A stretch of 12,709 nucleotides of DNA from assembly GCA_934486895.1 (NCBI GenBank), contig CAKSQZ010000027.1, positions 1 through 12,709 of the forward strand. The letters run 5' to 3'. A program made the position numbers and the translations under genes. Source of the stretch: an uncultured Eubacteriales bacterium. Lineage in GTDB: Bacteria; Bacillota; Clostridia; Oscillospirales; Acutalibacteraceae. Positions 7,982-12,709 of this stretch are shown piece after piece; the stretch's first letter is position 1, and each line of letters opens with the position of its first letter. The notes under the pieces are model-generated. The model was not told where the DNA came from, did no database searches, and saw only the letters and a list, made by a program, of their open reading frames with translations.

Positions 7982-8947
7982 ATGGACGTTAAGACTATCG
8001 GCGTTCTTACAAGCGGCGGAGACGCTCCCGGCATGAATGCCGCGGTTCGCTCGGTCGTAAGAAGCGCGCTCGCTAAGGATATAAAGGTCATCGGTATCCG
8101 CAGAGGATATAACGGTCTTATCTACGATGATGTTTTTGAAATGGACCTCAGAAGCGTTTCGGATATTATTCACAGAGGCGGAACAGTGCTCTACACTGCC
8201 CGCAGCCCCGAATTCAAAACCGAAGAGGGCATGAATAAAGCACTTGAGACCTGCAGGAAATACGGTATTGACGGCTGCGTTGTCATCGGCGGCGACGGCT
8301 CGTACAGAGGCGCCCGCGATCTTTCAATGCACGGTGTGCCTTGCGTGGGTCTGCCCGGCACGATCGATAACGATATTGCCTGCACCGAATACACGATCGG
8401 TTTCGACACGGCGATGAACACCGCAATGGAAATGATCGATAAGCTGCGCGATACTTCGCAGTCTCATGAACGCTGCTCGGTGGTCGAGGTAATGGGCAGA
8501 GGTGCGGGATACCTTGCACTGGAAACAGGTATCGCAGTCGGTGCGACAGCGATATTGATCCCCGAGATCAATTACGATCTCGATTCGATCATCGCAAAGA
8601 TGAGAAAAACTCAGAAATCCGGCAAGAAACACTTTATTATCGTGGTCGCCGAGGGCGTCGGCCATGTAGAGGAGCTTGCCAAGAAGATTCAGGAGATAAC
8701 AGGTATCGAATCACGAGCAACGGTGCTCGGTCATGTTCAGCGAGGCGGTAATCCGACTGTCCGAGACCGCGTCGTTGCAAGTGAGATGGGATACAGAGCG
8801 GTCGAGCTGCTCAGCGGCGGCGTCGGAAACCGTGTGGTCGCGATGAGAGACAACAAAATAGTAGATTTTGACATTTACGAAGCTCTCCAGATGGAAAAGA
8901 CCATCAGCGACAAGCTGTATACCGTTGCAAACGAAATCAGCATTTAA
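7982..8947 (+). CDS. pfkA: ATP-dependent 6-phosphofructokinase
   Basis: PfkA phosphorylates fructose 6-phosphate to fructose 1,6-bisphosphate with ATP, the committed step of glycolysis in the cytoplasm. The 321 residues match the bacterial PfkA size (about 320). Visible motifs are TSGGDAPGMNA (10-20), GGDGSYRG (103-110) with Gly106, equivalent to E. coli Gly104 and marking ATP rather than pyrophosphate use, PGTIDND with catalytic base Asp129, SHERCSVVEVMGR with substrate Arg164, and VLGHVQRGG. Arg23, Arg27 and Arg156 match allosteric-site arginines of the E. coli and Geobacillus enzymes, so ADP/PEP control is plausible. A strong GAGAGGAG site (7965-7972) stands nine bases before the ATG. The gene has its own promoter and is flanked on both sides by oppositely oriented hairpin repeats, an unusual setting for a glycolytic gene next to gyrA. 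Confidence 0.96.
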   Translation: MDVKTIGVLTSGGDAPGMNAAVRSVVRSALAKDIKVIGIRRGYNGLIYDDVFEMDLRSVSDIIHRGGTVLYTARSPEFKTEEGMNKALETCRKYGIDGCVVIGGDGSYRGARDLSMHGVPCVGLPGTIDNDIACTEYTIGFDTAMNTAMEMIDKLRDTSQSHERCSVVEVMGRGAGYLALETGIAVGATAILIPEINYDLDSIIAKMRKTQKSGKKHFIIVVAEGVGHVEELAKKIQEITGIESRATVLGHVQRGGNPTVRDRVVASEMGYRAVELLSGGVGNRVVAMRDNKIVDFDIYEALQMEKTISDKLYTVANEISI

Positions 8948-8964
8948 TGAATAATTGATTTTAT

Positions 8965-8994
8965 CGGACAGACTTTAATCATAAGGTCTGTCCG
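8965..8994 (+). terminator. Long hairpin after pfkA, probable terminator
   Basis: A 13-bp stem (8965-8977 with 8982-8994) closes a four-base ATCA loop; all pairs are Watson-Crick except one T-G. It begins 17 bases after the pfkA stop, where an intrinsic terminator is expected. The following bases (CTTGCATT) are only moderately T-rich, so termination strength is uncertain. It could instead act as an mRNA 3' stabiliser. Confidence 0.6.
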
Positions 8995-9006
8995 CTTGCA
9001 TTACAT

Positions 9007-9098
9007 GCAACGAAGTTGCTATGCCGGCGGCAATGCCGCAGATAAGCCGTAATCGGCTATCATATTTATGAACATTTAATACTCGACCGAATGTCGGG
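9007..9098 (+). repeat. Mosaic hairpin repeat, copy 2
   Basis: This forward-oriented unit of 92 bases starts with the hairpin GCAAC-GAA-GTTGC, then TATGCCG, an extra 23-base insert with its own hairpin (GCGGC-AAT-GCCGC), TAATCGGC, the AT-rich core, and CTCGAC-CGAAT-GTCGGG. The last 44 bases match copy 1 in opposite orientation with a single difference, at 9081. Copy 3 follows without any gap. Confidence 0.85.
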
Positions 9099-9189
9099 GC
9101 GACAAAGTCGCTATGCCGTAATCGGTTATCATATTTACTAACCTTCAATGCTCGACAAGCGGCTAATTTCTTGTCGGGTACAAAAGGCA
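9099..9189 (+). repeat. Mosaic hairpin repeat, copy 3
   Basis: This unit directly follows copy 2 and has the same order: hairpin GCGAC-AAA-GTCGC, TATGCCGTAATCGG, AT-rich core (28 of 33 bases shared with copy 1), then a CGAC...GTCG stem enlarged to seven pairs (CGACAAG 9153-9159 with CTTGTCG 9170-9176, ten-base loop) and the shared GTCGGGTACAAAAGGCA. The opening hairpin differs from that of copy 2 by a paired A-T to G-C change (9009/9017 versus 9101/9109). Confidence 0.8.
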
Positions 9190-9292
9190 GCCTGTCGCAG
9201 AAATTCAGTGCGGTATGCCCTCCATGGCAATGGTCGGGTACAAAAGGCAACCCACCGCACAAACTAACCGCGTCCTGCCCACCGTGGCAACG
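9173..9292 (+). repeat. Two tandem 60-bp imperfect repeats
   Basis: 9173-9232 and 9233-9292 align without gaps at 45 of 60 positions. Both begin with the identical 17 bases GTCGGGTACAAAAGGCA. Both end with a small hairpin, CCAT-GGCA-ATGG at 9222-9233 and CCGT-GGCA-ACGG at 9282-9293, which differ by a compensating A-T to G-C pair. The second unit also matches the gyrA-proximal end of copy 1. The period is a multiple of three, so frames stay open across it and could mislead gene start calls. Confidence 0.8.
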
Positions 9293-9304
9293 GGAAAGGA
9301 ATTG

Positions 9305-9853
9305 ATGATTTATATGAAAAACGAACTTTACAGCGCGGCAAAATCCGCCGCAAACGAAGTGATTGAAAAAGCCGGTCTGCACGACGGCGCTATCCTCGTC
9401 GTCGGCTGCTCGTCCAGCGAGATCGCAGGCAGTAAGATCGGCACCGACTCCGACGAGGACACAGCCGCATCGGTATTCGGCGGAATTTACGATGCTGCCC
9501 GCGAACACGGCGTTTACCTTGCGGCTCAGTGCTGCGAACACCTCAACCGCGCCATCATAATCGAAACCGAACTGCGCGAAAAGCTCGGTATTCCTGCGGT
9601 CTGGGTCGTCCCGAAGAAAAAAGCAGGCGGCTCGTTTGCGACCGCCGCATGGCACGCTTTTGAAAATCCGTGCGCCGTTGAACACATCAAGGCGGACGCC
9701 GGCATGGACATCGGCGACACGCTCATCGGTATGCACCTGAAAGAGGTCGCGGTTCCGCTTCGCATCAGCGTAAAATCGATCGGCAGCGCAAACCTCGTCT
9801 GCGCATATACCCGCCCGAAATATATCGGCGGCCCGAGAGCGATGTACGAATAA
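9305..9853 (+). CDS. ywlG: YwlG family (DUF436/TIGR01440) protein
   Basis: This is a 182-residue soluble protein of the YwlG/DUF436 family, conserved in Firmicutes and without an established biochemical role. Recognisable features are VVGCSSSEIAGSKIGTDSDED near residues 35-55, the QCCEHLNRA stretch near 80, and VVPKKKAGGSFATAA near 105-120, in the family's usual order. The length also agrees. AAAGGA at 9295-9300 precedes two candidate starts, ATG 9305 (four bases away) and ATG 9314 (MKNELYS, thirteen bases away); the choice is uncertain. An in-frame extension back to 9215 would only translate the 60-bp repeats and is rejected. The gene stands between the repeat array and the parS site with no visible operon partner. 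Confidence 0.85.
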   Translation: MIYMKNELYSAAKSAANEVIEKAGLHDGAILVVGCSSSEIAGSKIGTDSDEDTAASVFGGIYDAAREHGVYLAAQCCEHLNRAIIIETELREKLGIPAVWVVPKKKAGGSFATAAWHAFENPCAVEHIKADAGMDIGDTLIGMHLKEVAVPLRISVKSIGSANLVCAYTRPKYIGGPRAMYE

Positions 9854-9897
9854 CCCGAATTTTCGGCGTTTCACCGTTATGCGCGGCTGTTTATCAT

Positions 9898-9913
9898 TGT
9901 TTCACGTGAAACA
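9898..9913. other. parS: parS site, ParB/Spo0J binding palindrome
   Basis: TGTTTCACGTGAAACA is a perfect 16-bp palindrome that matches the bacterial parS consensus TGTTNCACGTGAAACA at every position. ParB (Spo0J) loads here and spreads to form the partition complex that recruits SMC and guides origin segregation. It lies in the gap between the ywlG-like gene and hisH, about 9.8 kb from dnaN, as expected for origin-proximal parS sites. Read through, it would encode FHVKH upstream of hisH, a common sign of a start called too early. Confidence 0.93.
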
Positions 9914-9962
9914 CATACACCCGCTTCGCGCGGCGGCAATTTTCACAGGCAGAGGTGACGAA

Positions 9963-10571
9963 ATGACAACGATAATAGACTACGGCGCAGGAAATATCAG
10001 AAGTGTGGAAAATGCGCTTGAATCGCTCGGCGAAAAGGCGATTGTGACACATGACCGTGAGACGATTCTGAATTCCGACCGTGTTATACTTCCGGGAGTC
10101 GGCGCGTTCGGCTCGGCGATGGAGAGGATAAGAGAACGCGGACTTGATGAGACGATAGCCGCGGCGGTTGGCGAAAACAAGCCGTTTCTCGGAATTTGTC
10201 TCGGTTTGCAGGTCATGTTCGGCAGCAGCGAGGAATCAAAGGGTGCGGCGGGACTTTCGCTGTTTGACGGCGAGATCGTCCGAATACCGGACGGCGACGG
10301 CATAAAAATTCCGCATATCGGCTGGAATTCGCTCGATTTTAAGAAGGATTGTCCGCTTTTTCATGGGATAGCGAACGGCGAGTATGTCTATTTCGTCCAT
10401 TCATATTATTTGAAGGCGGCAAACCGAGATGATGTCGCGGCGACGACTGAGTATTCCGCAACGCTGGATGTCGCGGTTTCGAGAGGGAACTTGTTTGCAA
10501 CACAGTTTCATCCGGAAAAAAGCGGCGAGATCGGGCTTAAAATGCTCAAAAACTTTGTTGAAATGAAGTGA
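9963..10571 (+). CDS. hisH: Imidazole glycerol phosphate synthase, glutaminase subunit HisH
   Basis: HisH hydrolyses glutamine and channels ammonia to HisF, which makes imidazole glycerol phosphate and AICAR in histidine biosynthesis. The 202 residues match the family (about 196-210). It is a class I glutamine amidotransferase with the nucleophile Cys79 in GICLGLQ and the catalytic pair His183/Glu185 in QFHPEKSG. The start IIDYGAGNIRSV is diagnostic. The ATG at 9963 is preferred because GAGGTGA at 9952-9958 precedes it and the protein then begins at the first beta strand; a longer frame from 9879 would run through parS. Its stop lies 17 bases before the hydF start, with the hydF ribosome site between them. 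All three catalytic residues are present. Confidence 0.95.
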   Translation: MTTIIDYGAGNIRSVENALESLGEKAIVTHDRETILNSDRVILPGVGAFGSAMERIRERGLDETIAAAVGENKPFLGICLGLQVMFGSSEESKGAAGLSLFDGEIVRIPDGDGIKIPHIGWNSLDFKKDCPLFHGIANGEYVYFVHSYYLKAANRDDVAATTEYSATLDVAVSRGNLFATQFHPEKSGEIGLKMLKNFVEMK

Positions 10572-10588
10572 TCGGGGAGGTCAGAAAA

Positions 10589-11767
10589 ATGGGACTTAAT
10601 GAAACACCGTCGGCAAACCGACTGCATATCGGATTTTTCGGCAGACGAAACGCCGGAAAATCGAGCGTTGTCAACGCTGTGACAGGGCAGGATCTTGCGG
10701 TCGTGTCCGATATCAAGGGCACAACGACCGACCCGGTCTACAAATCGATGGAGCTGCTGCCGCTCGGCCCTGTTATGATAATCGACACTCCCGGCATTGA
10801 CGACAGCGGAGCGCTCGGCGAACTGCGTGTTAAAAAGACGAGAGCGATCCTCAATAAAACCGATGTCGCGGTGCTTGTTGTGGACGCGAACGAGGGCAAA
10901 AGCGAGGCGGACGAGGAGCTGATCGGGCTTTTCAAGGCAAGACAGCTGCCTTTCGTGGTCGTTTATAATAAGTCGGATCTGAGAAAAATCGAGTGCGGTG
11001 AGAATGAGATCGCCGTCAGCGCGCTGAAAAAGGAGAATATCAGAGAGCTCAAAGAGATGATCGGACGGGCGACAAAGACCGACGATCTCACCAAAAAGCT
11101 GATAGCCGATCTTCTGCGCCCGAACGATGTCGCGGTGCTTGTGACTCCGATCGATTCGGCGGCGCCCAAGGGCAGAATGATACTTCCTCAGCAGCAGGTG
11201 ATCCGCGATGTTCTGGAAGCGGACGCAATGTCGATAGTTGTTAAGGAAACACAGCTTGAGAGTGCTCTGAAAGCGCTGAAGGAGCCGCCTGCCATTGTCG
11301 TGACAGACAGCCAGGCGTTTGAAAAGGTGAGCGCGATCGTTCCGAGAGAAGTTCCGCTGACATCGTTTTCGATACTCATGGCGAGATTTAAAGGCACTCT
11401 CGGTTACGCAGTCGAGGGAGCAAGACAGCTCGACCGCCTGAAAGACGGCGATAAGATCCTCATTTCCGAGGGCTGCACACATCACAGGCAGTGCGACGAT
11501 ATCGGCACGGTCAAGCTGCCGAGATGGATCAAAAACTACTGCAAAAAGCAGGTCGAATTTGAGTTTACATCGGGCGGAGAATTTCCGGAGGATCTGTCGC
11601 AGTATGCGCTGATAGTGCATTGCGGCGGCTGTATGCTCAACGAGCGCGAGATGAAGTACCGCGCGGCGCACGCAAAGGAAAACGGCGTCGCAATGACGAA
11701 CTACGGCATAATCATCGCATACATAAACGGCATACTTGAGCGTTCGATCGAGATGCTGGACATTTAA
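10589..11767 (+). CDS. hydF: [FeFe]-hydrogenase H-cluster maturation GTPase HydF
   Basis: HydF is the scaffold that assembles the 2Fe subcluster of the hydrogenase H-cluster, from products of the radical-SAM enzymes HydE and HydG, and delivers it to HydA. The 392 residues contain an Era/TrmE-like GTPase domain: G1 GRRNAGKS (18-25), G2 at Thr45-46, G3 DTPG (66-69), G4 NKSD (127-130) and G5 SAL (144-146). A dimerisation region follows, then the C-terminal iron-sulfur site C296-x-H298 ... H344-C345-GG-C348, fitting the family CxHx(44-53)HCxxC pattern. The ATG at 10589 has GGGGAGG (10574-10580) eight bases upstream; a GTG at 10568 would add seven residues and lacks a ribosome site. It lies between hisH and hisF, with no hydE or hydG in view. 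Confidence 0.93.
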   Translation: MGLNETPSANRLHIGFFGRRNAGKSSVVNAVTGQDLAVVSDIKGTTTDPVYKSMELLPLGPVMIIDTPGIDDSGALGELRVKKTRAILNKTDVAVLVVDANEGKSEADEELIGLFKARQLPFVVVYNKSDLRKIECGENEIAVSALKKENIRELKEMIGRATKTDDLTKKLIADLLRPNDVAVLVTPIDSAAPKGRMILPQQQVIRDVLEADAMSIVVKETQLESALKALKEPPAIVVTDSQAFEKVSAIVPREVPLTSFSILMARFKGTLGYAVEGARQLDRLKDGDKILISEGCTHHRQCDDIGTVKLPRWIKNYCKKQVEFEFTSGGEFPEDLSQYALIVHCGGCMLNEREMKYRAAHAKENGVAMTNYGIIIAYINGILERSIEMLDI

Positions 11768-11790
11768 AAACAGGGAAAAGGAGCTAAAAA

Positions 11791-12555
11791 ATGCACGCAA
11801 AAAGAATTATTCCTTGCCTGGATGTGAAAAACGGGCGGGTCGTTAAAGGCGTCAACTTCGTTGATATTCGTGACGCGGGCGATCCTGTTGAGTGCGCCGG
11901 CGTTTATGACAAGGCAGGAGCAGACGAGCTTGTTTTTCTTGATATAACCGCATCGAGCGACGGCAGACCTACTGTTGTTGACATGGTGCGCAGAGTCGCA
12001 AAGACGGTGTTTATCCCGTTTACGGTGGGCGGCGGTATCCGCACGGTGGACGACTTCCACACAATGCTCGAAGCGGGAGCCGACAAGGTGAGCGTTAATT
12101 CGGCTGCGATAAAAAATCCGCAGCTGCTGAATGACGCTGCGCGCGAGTTCGGGCGGCAGTGCGTTGTTATCGCGATAGACGCAAAGCGCAGACAGGACGG
12201 CGGCTATACGGTCTATCTCAACGGCGGCAGGGTGGACACGGGTATTGACGCTGTCGAGTGGGCGAAAAAGGCGGTGTCGCTCGGGGCAGGGGAGATACTG
12301 CTCACGAGCATGGACGCGGACGGCACAAAGCAGGGCTTTGATCTTCCGCTGACAAGCAGTATCGCGAAAGCGGTCGATGTTCCGGTGATAGCGTCGGGCG
12401 GAGCAGGCGAGATGAGCCATTTCTACGATGCTCTGACTGACGGCGGTGCGGACGCTGTTTTGGCGGCGTCGCTGTTTCACTATAAAGAGCTTGAGATCAT
12501 AGATCTCAAGCGGTATCTGTCGGGCAGGGGTATTCCCGTTCGGCTGAAAAAATGA
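11791..12555 (+). CDS. hisF: Imidazole glycerol phosphate synthase, cyclase subunit HisF
   Basis: HisF is the (beta/alpha)8-barrel cyclase that joins ammonia from HisH with PRFAR to give imidazole glycerol phosphate and AICAR. The 254 residues match the family (about 250-258). Catalytic Asp11 (RIIPCLDV) and Asp130 (VIAIDAKR) are both present. The phosphate-binding loops TVGGGIR (78-84) and ASGGAGE near residue 205, plus LLTSMDADGTKQGFD, are typical and separate HisF from HisA. AAGGAG at 11778-11783 stands seven bases before the ATG. It follows hydF after 23 bases, so hisH-hydF-hisF are very probably one transcript. No terminator is visible between its stop and the tRNA promoter. Confidence 0.97.
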   Translation: MHAKRIIPCLDVKNGRVVKGVNFVDIRDAGDPVECAGVYDKAGADELVFLDITASSDGRPTVVDMVRRVAKTVFIPFTVGGGIRTVDDFHTMLEAGADKVSVNSAAIKNPQLLNDAAREFGRQCVVIAIDAKRRQDGGYTVYLNGGRVDTGIDAVEWAKKAVSLGAGEILLTSMDADGTKQGFDLPLTSSIAKAVDVPVIASGGAGEMSHFYDALTDGGADAVLAASLFHYKELEIIDLKRYLSGRGIPVRLKK

Positions 12556-12574
12556 AAAAATTACGGTTTTGGGC

Positions 12575-12603
12575 TTGACAAACCGCGCAAAATATCCTAT
12601 AAT
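12575..12603 (+). promoter_or_regulatory. Consensus sigma-A promoter for tRNA-Gly
   Basis: A perfect TTGACA (12575-12580) and a perfect TATAAT (12598-12603) are separated by the ideal 17 bases. Transcription would start near 12610, about 25 bases before the tRNA. Such full-consensus promoters are usual for stable RNA genes. Confidence 0.93.
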
Positions 12604-12634
12604 TTTAATATCTGCGGCAGTAATGCCGTTGTGT

Positions 12635-12709
12635 GCGGATTTAGCTCATCTGGTAGAGCGCCACCTTGCCAAGGTGGAGGTAGCGAGTTCGAGCCTCGTA
12701 ATCCGCTCC
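12635..12709 (+). tRNA. tRNA-Gly (anticodon GCC), last base beyond the window edge
   Basis: A complete cloverleaf is visible. The acceptor stem GCGGATT pairs with AATCCGC (12700-12706). The D arm is GCTC/GAGC. The anticodon arm is CCACC-TTGCCAA-GGTGG, with anticodon GCC at 12668-12670. The variable loop has five bases, and the T arm is GCGAG-TTCGAGC-CTCGT with one G-T pair. The discriminator base is T (12707), followed by CC at the window end, so a chromosomally encoded CCA tail is likely but its A is not seen. It reads glycine codons GGC and GGU. Confidence 0.96.

Larger units (their letters stand above)
8996..9304. other. Non-coding, repeat-filled gap between pfkA and the DUF436 gene
   Basis: This roughly 310-base gap appears to contain no genuine gene. 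It is packed with short inverted repeats: TTGCAT-TAC-ATGCAA at 8996-9010, GCAAC-GAA-GTTGC at 9007-9019, GCGGC-AAT-GCCGC at 9027-9039, AGCCG-TAAT-CGGCT at 9045-9058, GCGAC-AAA-GTCGC at 9099-9111, CGACAAG/CTTGTCG at 9153-9176, CCAT-GGCA-ATGG at 9222-9233 and CCGT-GGCA-ACGG at 9282-9293. These belong to the repeat copies listed separately. No convincing promoter for the downstream gene was found. Confidence 0.8.

Noticed and set aside
9173..9292. CRISPR array
   Set aside because: There are only two units of 60 bases at 75% identity, with no distinct spacers and no cas genes nearby.
7800..9293. Insertion sequence or composite transposon carrying pfkA
   Set aside because: No transposase, integrase or target-site duplication is visible; the flanking units are short hairpin repeats, so only a non-autonomous repeat family is supported.
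9855..9866. Terminator hairpin after the DUF436 gene (CCGAA/TTCGG)
   Set aside because: The effective stem is about four pairs and is not followed by a T-run.
8975..9874. 299-codon - strand frame across the DUF436 gene and the repeat array
   Set aside because: It is antisense to a recognised family protein and translates the repeats into a repeated FVPD-type peptide. There is no convincing ribosome site or domain.
9879..9962. Extended hisH start at 9879
   Set aside because: The extension would translate parS (FHVKH), has no ribosome site, and HisH proteins begin at the IIDYGAGN strand; ATG 9963 has a good ribosome site.
10568..10588. GTG start of hydF overlapping the hisH stop
   Set aside because: No ribosome site precedes it, while ATG 10589 has GGGGAGG at ideal spacing.
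10508..11800. Long open frame (430 codons) on the - strand across hydF
   Set aside because: It lies fully antisense to a clear hydF with all GTPase and iron-sulfur motifs, shows no recognisable domain, and is rich in Arg/His/Cys as expected from a shadow frame.

Overview
The window looks like a chromosomal, origin-proximal segment of a Gram-positive anaerobe of the class Clostridia, probably an Oscillospiraceae/Ruminococcus-like lineage. The seen evidence is the Firmicutes replication gene order dnaN - yaaA (S4) - recF - remB - gyrB - gyrA, strong purine-rich Shine-Dalgarno sites, an [FeFe]-hydrogenase maturase, and a perfect ParB-binding parS palindrome. The family assignment is inference only. 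Every credible gene is on the + strand.

Region 1 (1-7799) is the replication block. It runs from the sliding clamp (dnaN) through a small S4 RNA-binding protein, recF, the DUF370 regulator remB and both gyrase subunits. The genes are tightly spaced or overlap (an ATGA overlap joins remB and gyrB). An extra two-helix membrane protein with a YcxB-like C-terminal part, using a TTG start, sits between gyrB and gyrA. Both gyrase subunits carry non-E. coli residues at positions known from quinolone-resistance work.

Region 2 (7800-9304) is pfkA (6-phosphofructokinase) with its own near-consensus promoter, flanked by a mosaic of short hairpin-forming repeats. One copy lies upstream in reverse orientation, starting one base after the gyrA stop. 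Two more copies plus a 2 x 60-bp imperfect tandem repeat lie downstream in forward orientation. Several of the small hairpins differ between copies by paired, compensating changes. This repeat family is the least explained and most unusual structure in the window.

Region 3 (9305-12555) holds a YwlG/DUF436 (TIGR01440-type) protein, a parS site, and then hisH - hydF - hisF. The two subunits of imidazole-glycerol-phosphate synthase are split by the hydrogenase H-cluster maturase HydF, an odd partner for histidine biosynthesis.

Region 4 (12556-12709) has a textbook TTGACA-17-TATAAT promoter driving tRNA-Gly(GCC), which runs to the window edge. No transposase, phage gene, rRNA or CRISPR array is visible. 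Apart from the repeat mosaic and the gene-order oddities, the genes are conserved housekeeping genes.
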